DNA of 64,000 nucleotides from Lampris incognitus (taxonomy: Eukaryota; Chordata; Actinopteri; Lampriformes; Lampridae), in contig NC_079213.1 in NCBI RefSeq assembly GCF_029633865.1, positions 85,552,803 to 85,616,802 on the forward strand. The letters are read 5' to 3'. Position numbers and translations under genes: made by a program. Below are positions 50,389 through 60,569 of this stretch, one piece after another. The notes under the pieces are model-generated. The model was not told where the DNA came from, made no database searches, and saw nothing but the letters and a program-made list of their open reading frames with translations. Numbering within the stretch: the first letter of the stretch is position 1; each line of letters starts with the position of its first letter.

Positions 50389-51930
50389 TTGCATCACAGC
50401 CTGGCAATTCTTTCCAGAGCCACAGAGCTTTCACTACAAAGGAACTCAGCCTTACCTGCCATACGTACCCAGTCAAAGCGCTGCAGGAGAGGCACCGTCA
50501 TCTTAAGGATCTGCCACTGCCGAGCATCAAGGAGGCACGGCAATTACTGCTCATCGGGTCGGATCACCCACATCTTATCACTCCAGTGGTGCCAGTACAC
50601 CTAGCCCCCCCTGGTGGACCTGCAGCTGTGCACACCAGACTTAGGTGGACTCTACAAGGCCTGTCAAGATTCCTGCACCACCGGCTAACTCCGCAGCAGG
50701 GCCTTTTCACCTTTTGTACCACTCCAGAAGCTGAGCTCTTTAGCCATGTGGAGAGACTGTGGCAGTTGGATACCCTGCCTTATCGGAGTGAGCAGCTCAT
50801 CACCAGGTTGAAGCAAGATGCATAGGCAGTCTGAAGGCTTGAGGAGAAGACAACCAGAGTTGCAGAGATACAAGAGCTATTGGACCCTGCAGCCGGGCGC
50901 TATATCGACTCTACAACTAATCCTGCTGACGATATCACAAGAGGGAAGACACTGACTCATCTCGCTGGGAATAATCACTGGAGTGAAGGGCCACACTTTC
51001 TTCAGCTGCCAACCACTGGCCAAAGGCACCAGCCGGAAAACCTACATTTGTGCTAATCAAATCAGGAAAGGCCATGCCAGCCAATAGCAGATTGCTCCCC
51101 CTTGCTCCTGAGTATGATGAGTCTTCTGACCTGATCCAAGTAGGAGGAAGACTCCGCAGGTGTAACAGTTTGAGCAAGGAAGTTATGCACCCAGTACTTC
51201 TAGCCCCCTCTCACCCAGTCACAAAGCTCCTAATCCAGGCCACCGGAGGCAGCAGACCAGGTTCCCCCAGCCAATCCAACGCCAGCTCTCCCAGCCAGAC
51301 ACCCTCGACACACCTCCTTGCACTCCACAGAACGACACCAAAAACATAGTCAACGCCAGTCGAGGCCGCTGCCAGACCGCCCTCAGTTTTATTGAAACTG
51401 CTGGTCTGCATGGGCTAACGGTTAGCTTAGCCTGCCCCATTTCCGCATCCTGTCAGACCGGCCTTGGTGTTGTAGGTGGATAGTATCCTCAACTCCAGGC
51501 TTTTGGGTTATATGCCTTTACTGACATTGCAGACCCAGATCCTGTCACACCCAACTCCTTGCCAATGGGGCAGCCGGACTGCTCCCTACCACAAGTGGTC
51601 TACCCCAAATCAGAACTGCTCAGCTGCAAGTGGTGGAGACATACTCAAGTCCTGGCCGATCATTTTTGGAGGCACTTCATATGGCACTTCCTGCCCACCT
51701 TGCAATCACGGCAGAAATTAAATACAGAGAAAACCGACATCAATGTTGGCTAGTCCTCATCGTGGATCAGCAGACTCCAAGGGCTCTCTGGCAAGTGTGA
51801 ACAGCGAAGACTGTCATACCTGGGGCAGATGGCCGAATGAGGACTGCGGTCGTCCCAAGTGAAGGACCGGACCTACACTCGCTCAGTAGCACGGCTCATC
51901 AGACTGCCCGCTCTACCCCAGGATGCTACC
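50389..51930 (+). pseudogene. BEL/Pao pol remnants
   Basis: Short pieces in different frames: ELFSHVERLWQLDTLPYRSE (reverse transcriptase start, 50586-50825), RYIDSTTNPADDITRGKTL (before the integrase, about 50900), DLIQVGGRLRRCNSLSKEV and HPVLLAPSHPVTKLLI (integrase zinc region, 51110-51235), and KVYPKSELLS-type C-terminal integrase text with ADHFWRHFIW (51480-51755). The catalytic parts between them are deleted. Confidence 0.75.
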
Positions 51931-51983
51931 AGGACATAAAGGTTTCCATGATGTCAAATTTGCACACCAAATTTGGGGGTGGC

Positions 51984-52707
51984 TATAAAAATGGCTGTGC
52001 CTCTGTGTGTGTGTTTTCCCTGTATCTCCTTGCCTGATGATGCTCTGTGAATCTGAGCTGTGCCCACTAACACAACAGTGAGTGAGACATGCAGATGACA
52101 GCAAGACCTCGCTTACTTCGGATCATGGTGACGTCCAATGCACATTTCATTTAACGTATGCGTCCATGTAATGTGAGTTTAATAATCTTTCATGTTTCTG
52201 TTACACACTGTTAGAATTTATATTTAGCCATGATCGTATTCTGCAGGGTTAGTTATTTCTGTGTGTTTACGAGACATGATTCGGAGCTAGCCGCTAGTTT
52301 GTAATAGTCTATGAGAGTTGTTTTACTGCATTCTCCTAGCTACTGTTTCTGTGCATTGCGGTCGCTAATTTTCTATTGTTTATAACCTTATACACTGAAT
52401 GTCCATTGTTTAGTGACTGTTACAGTGACTGTCGTTCATATATTGTACAGTTTGAATTCAGTGTTTGCTAATCGCTAATTGCTAGCCTATTACACTGTCA
52501 TTATTAGCCTTTAGCTCTGCATGCTAACTGTTAACTGTGTATTAGCCCTTCGCTCTGCATGCTAGCTGCTATCTGTGTAGATGCCTGTCTAGTTTGCTGT
52601 TGCTTTCTATGCTAGAATTTCCATTACTAATCAGCCTGTATTGTTGTGTCTATTGTTACAGAACTGCGCACACACACCGTTTTATGTATTGACTCCCCTT
52701 GAGATAG
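51984..52707 (+). repeat. 3' LTR of the BEL/Pao element, first part
   Basis: Direct repeat of the 5' LTR up to GAGATAG, where L1 sequences interrupt it. A polypurine-like AATTTGGGGGTGG lies just in front. Confidence 0.85.
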
Positions 52708-52708
52708 A

Positions 52709-54221
52709 TTTTTTTTTTATTGAAACACACCTTTTTATGTATCGACCCCCCCTTTGAGATAGTTTTTTTTATTGAAACGTTTAAAATCTACACATATCAA
52801 ACATAAAACAAAAGAAAGAGGGGGGAAATGGAGGTAAAGAAAATGAAGAAAATAAAATTAACTAAATGGAAAAGAGGGGAGTGCTAGGGGTTTTCTGCAA
52901 GTTCATGTTCTTCTGTCAGGACAGAGAGTTCCATAGCATTCTTCTTCTCCATTAACCTCAGTGATGAGAAATAATGACAGTTCCCTGTGCAATATGTAGA
53001 AGTTTGGCTGCGTTTTCAGGAATCTGTTCTTATGTAAAAAGAACTTTCCAAGAATAATAAGTGTGTTAATTGCCAAATCATGTGTTCCATCTTTCACAAG
53101 CATACCAAAAATCACATCCTCTTTTTTTTAGTTCAGAGAAATTGTCAAATTTAGGAAACAACCAGTAATGCAGATCTTCCCAAAAGACACCCGCAAACTG
53201 ACATTCATAAAACACATGTTCTGTTGTTTCAATGTGTTCATTGCAAAGTGAGCAGTTGTTACAGACTAAACCGGGGTGGGCAATCTTATCCAGAAAGGGC
53301 CAGTGTGTGTGAAGGTTTTTGTTCCAACCAAGCATTTACATACCTGATCCCACAAATCAACCAGTAGAGTCTTTGCTGAGGAACTTGATTAGGGGACACA
53401 GATGGGTAACTTTCGCCCACACTGGCCCTTTCTGGATAAGATTACCCACCCCTGGTCTAAACCAAATCAATGTCTTAAAAATTCTCCTGAAGGATATATT
53501 CCACTGAGATTTTAAAATGCACTTCCTTTACTTTTGGTGCAATTGGAAACTTAAACAATTTTCTCAATTTTTCAGCTTCATCTTTGGAGAAATATTGTAA
53601 AATTGAGTTTCTGTTTGATGAAAATGGATATAATTCTTTTGACAAAGACTCTTTGGAGTGTGGTGTTAGGCAATTTTAGACCGATGAGATCATGTCCATT
53701 CACCAAAAGTTTAGGAAGGTGCGGATCTACATTACTTTGATACACGTTATAAGACATCACTATTATAGAGTGTGGGATTGTTTTGATAACAGTATCATAT
53801 TGTTTTCGGTCATTTAAATAAAAATTTTAACAAAAATTCTCATAAGATATAACGTTTCCTGTATTTTCCATTAAGTGCATTACAGACCATATTTCTTTCT
53901 CCAGCCAGTTTTTATAAAATAAAAATTTATTTCTAAATACTACATACCTGCAATTCCACAAGGGGGTGGGTGGTATGGGGACTACAGTAATATCTGTTGA
54001 TGAAACATGGATAATTTGATAGGGCGTTTTTTTTGGTTTTTTTTTTTAAGGTCAATCACATCTAAGAACAAGGTTGATACCTCCAAGCTTCATAAAAATT
54101 TGGCTTGGGATATGGAACCATAAGCTGTTTTCATTTTTCACAAAGGATCTTACCAATTTATTGTGATAGTACCATTAATACATTCAATGTCAATGGCTTT
54201 TAGCCCTCCTTCCTCATAATC
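52709..54221 (-). mobile_element. L1-like LINE, 3' part (first copy)
   Basis: The minus strand reads, with breaks, as the C-terminal half of a fish L1 ORF2: YEEGGLKAIDIECINGT at the upper end, CSLCNEHIETTEHVFYECQF near 53220, then FFLHKNRFLKTQPNFYILHR near 53000. The T-run after 52708 is its poly(A) side. Flanking CTCCCCTTGAGATAG (52693-52707) and CTCCCCTCTGAGATAG (56707-56722) are a target duplication around the whole L1 nest. The target segment is partly repeated at 52738-52775, suggesting more than one event at this site. Confidence 0.75.
53272..53454. mobile_element. hAT-type MITE in the L1 copy
   Basis: It has terminal inverted repeats, GGGGTGGGCAATCTTATCCA at the left and GGGGTGGGTAATCTTATCCA inverted at the right, continuing into CAGTGTG. 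Flanks are GACTAAAC (53264-53271) and GTCTAAAC (53455-53462), an 8-base target duplication with one mismatch. Length 183 bases, no coding capacity. It splits the L1 frame just before the CSLCN motif. Confidence 0.88.
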
Positions 54222-54252
54222 TTTTTTTTTTTGGAAGATATATTTATTGGCA

Positions 54253-54680
54253 GATGAGAAAAAGAGAACAAATCTCTCTGACCAAGGCACTCCGTGTAAT
54301 TAAAAATGTCGTTATTGAAACTTAGACATATCCAAAAAGGACCTAAAAATGCCCACACGTAGCGGCTTGGGCCTTCTTCAGGGCAAACAAACTCAGATCC
54401 AACCAAACTGAAAGAAACAAGAACACTAATAGGTTTCACCCTCCTTTTCAAGGAGTATAGACACAAGAGCTTGCTCTCTGGTTGACAACAATGGCCCACT
54501 GGCCGTCTCTCTCACTCTAGCTGCCAACAATGGCCCATTGGCACTGTTGGGTGTCTCTCTCCAAGTTATATACCCAGTTGATGAACAATTGGGGTCACCT
54601 GGGCTCAATCAACAGTTCCACTGGAGGCGGGGCATTACCTGGAGAGGGAAAATTAGACACACGGCACTAGGGCCGTAACA
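54253..54680 (-). repeat. 3' LTR of the gag/RNF20-like element
   Basis: It starts TGTTACGGCCC directly after a polypurine tract (ATGGGAGGGGG). It carries a TATA-like GTATATAA (near 54570) and a CAATAA near 54310. The tract plus LTR start is duplicated about 75 bases upstream (TGTTACGACCC at 54755-54745). The final part (54385-54253) is repeated inverted at 55735-55872 with about 98% identity. Confidence 0.65.
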
Positions 54681-54805
54681 CCCCCTCCCATAAAAACAAA
54701 CCCTAGGTTTGTCTACAAGAGGGTAGCTGCAATACACGACACTGGGGTCGTAACACACCCTCCCATAAATACCAACCCTAGGTTGGCATTCAAAAGGGTA
54801 ATCCT

Positions 54806-55727
54806 CTTCACTCCGTTTCAAGTTGGCTTCGTTCTTCTCCCCGAGCTGCTGCATCAGGCGGATGTTTTGCTCCTGCATGTCCTCAAAATCCTGGCCTGTC
54901 ACATCCCTCTGCCTGGGCAAAGCATCTTCCTGTTGTTCCGCTATTGAAAGCTTCTTGTTGAGGATGTCGACCTGCTCCTCTACTGAACGAATCTTCCTCA
55001 GGGCTTCTTAGTCAGACATCTTCTCGCCTTCTCTTCGCTCCCCCTCGTCCAGGTCCTTCAGCCTCTGCCTCAGCTCCTCTGCCTCGGTCTTCTCAGCCGC
55101 CATGAGCTGGACATTTTCCCTCTGCTCCTTGGGTGCTGAGCGGTACATGTCAAGCAGCAGCTTCATCTCCCGCTGAGACTTCTGGGCTTCTTTAAGTTCT
55201 ACACGGACAAACCTCAGCTGCTCCATATCTTTCCTCCTTTGATTCACCAGCTCCAAACGAAGCTCCTCCGCCTCAACCCGCATTGCATGGCACTGGCATG
55301 TGAGGTCAGCGACGGCAGACTCGAGGTGTGCAATTCTCACCTCCTGCTTCTGGGGCTGGTTTAGGTCCTCCCTATTCCCTCTCACCTGGGACATGGCCGC
55401 CCGCCGACTGCGGTTCTGCCGCTCACATTTTAAGGCTTCACAATGGGCAACCAAATGTCCAGGCATATGGCAGAAAAAACACCGTTTCTCCACTTTAGGT
55501 TTTGGAGGGGTACCAACACGTGAAGCTTCAGCAACTTGCAAGTTAGCATTTCGTGAGTTGCTGCCACAGGGGAAGGAAATATTATGCGGCACAAAGATGT
55601 TTTTATGTGGGAGAGTGAATTCGTCTGCCAACACCGCAGCCTGATGCCTGGACACTTTATGCTCGTACTGCACCTCTAGCTGTCGCATTTTAATAGCCGT
55701 CTCTGCCTCCAATTTCTTCAATTCCAA
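54806..55727 (-). pseudogene. gag-like/RNF20-RNF40 (Bre1) fusion frame with one stop codon
   Basis: One frame runs from 55727 to about 54806, broken only by TAA at 55010-55008. Residues 1-96 are retroelement gag-like: a charged helix, [16 protein letters not shown], then a CCHC knuckle [14 protein letters not shown] at 83-96. Residues 130-170 are coiled coil of unclear origin. From about residue 171 the text follows RNF20/RNF40, the E3 ligases for histone H2B monoubiquitination: [44 protein letters not shown] and, after the stop, EALRKIRSVEEQV and FEDMQEQNIRLMQQL. The RING domain is not included. No intron interrupts the roughly 400 bases of host-like sequence. The frame could have made a gag-coiled-coil protein before the stop arose. 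Confidence 0.75.
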
Positions 55728-55734
55728 CCCCTAT

Positions 55735-55894
55735 GCCGTGAAGAAGGCCCAAGCCGCTACGCGTGGGCATTTTTAGGTCCTTTTTGGATATGTCTAAGTT
55801 TCAATAAAGACATTTTTAATTACACGGAGTGCCTTGGTCAGAGAGATTTGTTCTCTTTTTCTTATCTGAAACTACTAACCTTGGACCAAAGAGC
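55735..55894 (+). repeat. inverted LTR-end fragment
   Basis: It carries GAAGAAGGCCCAAGCCGCTA, a TCAATAAAGACA poly(A)-type signal and GGAGTGCCTTGGTCAGAGAG, then continues past the left copy to GAGCACCCAACA, a plausible LTR end. It is opposite in orientation to the 3' LTR at 54253-54680. Confidence 0.7.
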
Positions 55895-56706
55895 ACCCAA
55901 CAAATATATTACTTAACTACAGAGAGGACTGAGCACACCACTGACTCCAAACATATATATTTATTGGCATTTACAATTTTAATATATACAAGTCACATAT
56001 TGATTAATTTAACACAATAATCCCCCCCCGACATTCCCAGATCCTCAAGGAGAAATACAGATTAACAAAATAATGAAATTACACACAACTAAATCGAAGA
56101 CAAAAAAAATCCCAGTCTTTTATACTGGTTATAGTGTCAAAGCAAGTCAGAAATTACATCCAGACTTTCTTGAACTTGTCCCTGTTACCCCTTAAGGTAA
56201 ATTTTATCTTTTCCAACTTAAGATAAAACATAATATTCCTGATCCATCTGACATGGGATGGGGGTCTTGAGCTCTTCCAGTTTAAGAGTATTAGGCGCCG
56301 AGCTAGTAATGTAGTAAAGGCCACCAATTTATATTTGTTAGATGGCCAGTCACAGTCGTCCGGTCTCACACCAAGTATGGCAATTAAAGGATGCGGATCA
56401 ATGGTTGTACTGAAAATTTCACTTAAAGATTTAAATATTGCTGACCAAAATGTGTGTCGATCAGGGCATGTCCAGAACATATGCAACAAGGTTGCTGGTA
56501 ATCTTTAACCATAATCCCTTTTCTAATATAATGTGTTTTTCTTTTCCAAATATAATTAAAGTTGACCTGGTTTATTGCGGTCATTGCATTTTTGGGGAGT
56601 GGCGTCGAGTAAGCTTGGTAAATGAATCTTGAAATGCACTCCATTTTTGTGAGAAAAAGTCGGCCAATAACAGAGATGTCTCTTTGGGACCACAAATTTA
56701 GATAAG

Positions 56707-56861
56707 CTCCCCTCTGAGATAGACAAAGAGCCTAAATGCTGGACCTGGACTCTGCATCTCCTTTTTCCACACTCTCACCTGAACACAAAAATAGTGTCCT
56801 AACCTGACACCCTGAAGTGATTGCTGCCACACCTGTGGATCCATATACATTCTCACACACA
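56707..56861 (+). repeat. 3' LTR of the BEL/Pao element, second part
   Basis: It resumes at CTGAGATAGACAAAGAGCCT and matches 47755-47909 to the end (CATTCTCACACACA). The short SINE tail GAGAGTGAATTTCATTGTAT follows directly. Confidence 0.85.
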
Positions 56862-57931
56862 GAGAGAGTGAATTTCATTGTATAGTATATGTGCAAATGA
56901 CCGTGTATTCTAATCTATTCTATTCTAGAGATCAAATCAGACTCGGGTGTCCATGGGTGGGTGATGTTTTTCACTTGAATTTCAATTCTAAACCTAGAGG
57001 CGTAGCAATTTTGGTTAATAGAACTGTCCAATTTACTGCCTCTAAGATTATAGCCAATAAGAATGGCAGCTATTTGATTGTTGCAGGCATTGTATGCCAC
57101 AAACCTGTATTCTTGGTGAATATATACGCTTCGAATTTTGACAACCCAGATTTCACAGATAATTGTTTGGTACCCTCCCTTTCTTAAACACTCACCTTTT
57201 GATATTGGGTGGTGATCTGAACTGTGTCACTGATCCCGCTTTAGACCGCTTGAATCCCCGAACTCTGACCCAGTCCTCCATGTCCAAATCAATTTCAGAA
57301 CTTATGCTCTAGAATGGTTTTGTTGATCCCAGGAGATTTTATAACCCACAAGCTAAGGAATCTCCTTTTTGTCCACATGTACACCAGTCATATTCCCGCG
57401 TTAACTTTTTTTTGTTGATAGTTCTCTTATCCCTAAAGTGACCGCCTCTGAATATCATTCGGTTGTCATTTTGAATCATACTCCCCTAAGTCTAAACATA
57501 AAATATTTGGACCAGCTCTGTTTTTCATCACCCTGGAGGTTTAATTCCCTACTGTTGTCTGATGATGCATCCTTTATCTCGTCCACAATTGATTACTTTA
57601 TTGCTATCAATTAAAATGATTCTGCCTCTTCAAAACATATCTGCATGGGCAAATAAGTTCCTATTCAGCATATTCCAATAAAAGCTGTAAGGCCAAGTTG
57701 CAAGAGCTACCAACTAAAATCTTGATGACAGACTGACAAAATGCAATCAATCCAACCCTGAGATTGCTGAAGCGGTGACTCAGTTTGCAGGCAGATTTAA
57801 CCGTTATAACAACAATGGACACAATGTTTTCTATTATACTACCACCGTAATGATTATGAATATGGTGACAAGTCGAGCAGACTATTAGCCCATCAACTGA
57901 AACAACAGGCTACCTCTTGATTCCTCAAATT

Positions 57932-58361
57932 GATTCCTGGGCCATCCAGGTAGCGTAGCAGTCTATTCGGTTGCCTACCAACATGGGGATCGCCAGTTCG
58001 AATCCCTGTGTTACCTCCGGTTTGGTTCGGCGTCCCTACAGACACAATTTGGCGTGTCTGCGGGTGGGAAGCTGGATGTGGGTATGTGTCCTGGTCGCTG
58101 CACTCGCGCCTTCCCTGGTTAGTCTGGGTGCCTGTTCAGGGAGGAGGGGGAACTGGGGGGAATAGCATGAGCCTCCATGCACTACGTCCCCTCTGGCGAA
58201 ACTCCTCCTTATCAGTTGAAAAGAAGCGGGTGGCGGGAGGAAGCATGTTGTAGTCTGCAGTCATACCCAGATTGGCAGAGGGGGTGGAGCAGTGACTGGG
58301 ACGGCTTGGAAAATAGGGTAATTGACCAAGTGCAATTGGGGAGAAAATGGTGGTGGTGGGG
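57932..58361 (+). repeat. tRNA-derived SINE
   Basis: Perfect 15-base flanking duplication TTGATTCCTCAAATT (57917-57931 and 58362-58376). Head GGGCCATCCAGGTAGCGTAG, box-B-like AGTTCGAATCCC, body with GTGTCTGCGGGTGGGAAGCT and GGTATGTGTCCTGGTCGCTG, and end CAATTGGGGAGAAAATGG. About 430 bases. Confidence 0.9.
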
Positions 58362-58419
58362 TTGATTCCTCAAATTAAGGATTCCACCACCATGCTCTGT
58401 GTAAGTACATTGAGAACCA

Positions 58420-58490
58420 CTGAATCGGAGAAAAATTCCTTGTATGTGTAAGCATACTTGGCCAAATAAAGATGATTCTCATTCTGATGC
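58420..58490 (+). repeat. LINE 3' tail
   Basis: AAAAATTCCTTGTATGTGTA and TACTTGGCCAAATAAAGATG followed by ATTCTG-like units; no coding part remains. Confidence 0.6.
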
Positions 58491-59062
58491 TTATTTCTAA
58501 CCCAACAGCCATCAATGTATTTTTAAGACTTTATTGTTCTCTCTGTTAATCCAAGTCTTCGTCAGACATGGCAGAAATGACTTCCTTCAGAATCTTGAGG
58601 CCCCTAATGTTGAAATTACACTTTCTATTAAAGCCATACAAAGTAATCAAGCACCTGGATTCCTTGTCAGGTCTTTTTAAGAAATTCATGAATAAACTAG
58701 CTCCACTAGTGAACTGTGACTCTTAAAGGGAGACTTTGCTGGTTTTTATGTGGATGTCCAGTCAGTGTTGAGCACAATATATATAGCCAATTGAAGCAAA
58801 AATTCCACAGCACATGCTATACTGACAGAGAAATTCACGTTTTCCTGGTCGCAGACCCATGCCGACAGTGTCTCCATGTACAAGATGCATTGCGCGCAAA
58901 CATCTATGACGCCCAAACCCCAAATCCTCCCAAAGACCGCCCAGATTATGGAGGTGAGCGTTTTTTGTGGCTCTGTGTACAAAGAAAGGCATCTTAAAAT
59001 CTTAACTCTTAGATCGGAAAACTGAAAAACGACGAATTGGATTAGATTTATTGACAACAAAT

Positions 59063-59399
59063 ATGTCTTCTTGTTGTATCATGTTTGGATGCAACAACTA
59101 CAGAACGAAGAAAGAGGAGGAAGTAAGCGTAAACTACCACCAATTACCAAGAGATGTTGAATGGTGCAAAGAATGGCTTCAAGTGATTAAAAAGCCCCAA
59201 ATATGATGAGAACGCACCAACATCAGTACTCGGAAATCTTCGGGTATGCTCTTTGCATTTTGCAGCAGATGACTACAACAGGGACATAGAGTCAGAGTTG
59301 ATGGGAGGAAGTATCAAGAAATTGCTGAAGACATCTGCTGTGCCCAGTCTTTTTGGAAACGATATTGGCCATGGCAATGGAGAACACCCAGAGAAGTGA
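59063..59399 (+). pseudogene. THAP-domain reading frame, one frameshift
   Basis: The frame starts at an ATG and encodes a THAP zinc finger (a C2CH DNA-binding fold): CCIMFGC at the start, YHQLPRDVEWCKEWLQ in the middle, then after a one-base shift near 59203, LRVCSLHFAADDY (the C-x2-H pair) and AVPSLF, matching the THAP AVPxxF box. It ends at TGA 59397-59399 with a GTAAGC donor just after (59412). THAP domains occur in host THAP proteins and in P-element- and Kolobok-type transposases. No transposase core is visible, so which of these it is remains open. Confidence 0.7.
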
Positions 59400-60560
59400 G
59401 ATCAAATAGAGGTAAGCTGTTTTTAGCTAATGTTAGTTATATTGAATGTAAAATAAATAAATGTACACCACATTGAATGCATAGCATGCAAAATTCCACT
59501 TTGTGTCTGCTCTATTAAGTACTGAGATGGTTTACAGGTACAACTGCTAGTCATAGTTATTTTCACTCTCACCGTAGATTGAAGAACAAACTGCCTCTGC
59601 TTCTACTGCCACAGGCATGTGCCCAGTTGTGGGACAGAAACACAACCTGTTGCTGCTTCAGCCCACAGTCAGGGTGGGCTCGTTTTAGAGATAAGACTTG
59701 GCTATAACTTTAGAAACTAATGCTAATTGAAACTTTGTCTTGTCACTTTGACTGTAATTTACTGGAAGTAAATTGACTAAGTAATTCCTTTGCTTACAAA
59801 TTGCAGACATCATCACTCCTGATCCCTCACTTAGCCTGCTCTTCCCTCAAACATTGCAGCAGTCCCAAAACCAACCAAACAAGAAGCACCTGTGAAGCAC
59901 CAGTCCCGTTTTCCAAAGTGACGTAATGAGAAGTATAAAAATGGCTGAGGAAAGATAAAAATACTGGGCAATTCAGTTATTGGCCTTTTGGACTTATTTC
60001 ACCTGTTAGTGGATTCATATCCCCTTAATTTATCATTTACATTTTCAATTATGCAATAGTGACTTAACAGTACTATAATTTAACTATAACTGTACAATAG
60101 TTCAACTCTGCAATACTGTAGCGTATATTTATACTGTATTAGAACTGCATTCATACTGTACATCCTGCAATATTTTTTATATATTTCTTTTTCTATATAT
60201 ATTGTATAATGCACATATTTTTAACATGTCATTTTTCTTATGCTTATATGTATTTTCTCTTTTACAATGTGAGCAACTGTACCATGACCCAATCTCCCCA
60301 CGGGGATCAATAAAGTGTTTCTGATTATGTTGATAATTTTTCTTAGCCATTCAAAAGCTTGAATAGTAATTGAGTTTGAAATGGGTGTTCTTCAAAATGT
60401 CTTTTCAGGCAGTCATGCCAGGCTGCAGATAGATCTAGTTACCTTTGAAATAACACATTTTGGTCATGGAGAGAACACTGGCATTTACTGCTGTGTACAT
60501 CTACTGATGCCCTTGGAATCATCTTCAGTGATGTTCCTGCAATAATTGGGTGTTTCTGGT
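59400..60560. other. no gene; exon-like scrap and LINE tail
   Basis: A segment after TCACCGTAG (from 59578) is open for 36 codons and might have been a second exon of the THAP frame. A LINE-type tail with CTCCCCACGGGGATCAATAA ends near 60315. The rest is AT-rich. Confidence 0.4.
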
Positions 60561-60569
60561 CTTTCAACA

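Larger units (their letters stand above)
47910..51983 (+). mobile_element. BEL/Pao LTR retrotransposon, internal region with large deletions
   Basis: From left: primer binding site, a decayed gag start with His/Asp/Tyr-rich repeats, the gag core (DUF1759-like), CCHC knuckles and an aspartic protease. Then only scraps of reverse transcriptase, RNase H and integrase remain before the 3' LTR. Order gag-pro-pol and the gag type identify BEL/Pao. The reverse transcriptase catalytic core is missing, so the copy cannot move by itself. It is an endogenous retroelement, decayed. Confidence 0.88.
54253..55954 (-). mobile_element. pol-less LTR retroelement carrying an RNF20/RNF40-like fragment
   Basis: On the minus strand the order is: an inverted LTR-end fragment (55894-55735), a gag-like frame, an RNF20/40-like coiled coil, a polypurine tract, and a 3' LTR (54680-54253). 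It is flanked by a perfect 15-base direct repeat ATATATTTATTGGCA (54238-54252 and 55955-55969) derived from the host L1. There is no reverse transcriptase or integrase. Ends, capture and flanks are discussed under findings. Confidence 0.75.
54222..56706 (-). mobile_element. second L1-like LINE, 3' part, with a retroelement inside
   Basis: The T-run at 54222-54232 is the poly(A) side. The right part (56695-56154) encodes MWSQRDISVIGRLFLTKMEC, LHMFWTCPDRHTFWSAIFKS and FTTLLARRLILLNWKS, the end of a fish L1 ORF2 of a subfamily different from the copy to its left. It is interrupted at 54253-55954 by the gag/RNF20-like element. Confidence 0.75.
56925..58720 (+). mobile_element. L1-like LINE, ORF2 endonuclease to start of reverse transcriptase, decayed
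   Basis: Plus-strand frames read as a fish L1 ORF2: WVGDVFHLNFNSKPRGVAIL and FLVNIYASNFDNPDF (endonuclease, 56940-57160), LLILGGDLNCV-like text (57190-57225), the linker with a YGDKSSRLLAHQLKQQ-like segment (57860-57905), and ITLSIKAIQSNQAPG-like text (58600-58660). Many stops and deletions occur. A SINE at 57932-58361 splits it. Confidence 0.75.

Noticed and set aside
54253-55954. Pack-type DNA transposon or DIRS element (because of the inverted end repeats)
   Set aside because: The inverted ends are LTR segments with poly(A)-type signals, and the flanks are a 15-base duplication. DIRS makes no target duplication and DNA transposons make shorter fixed ones.
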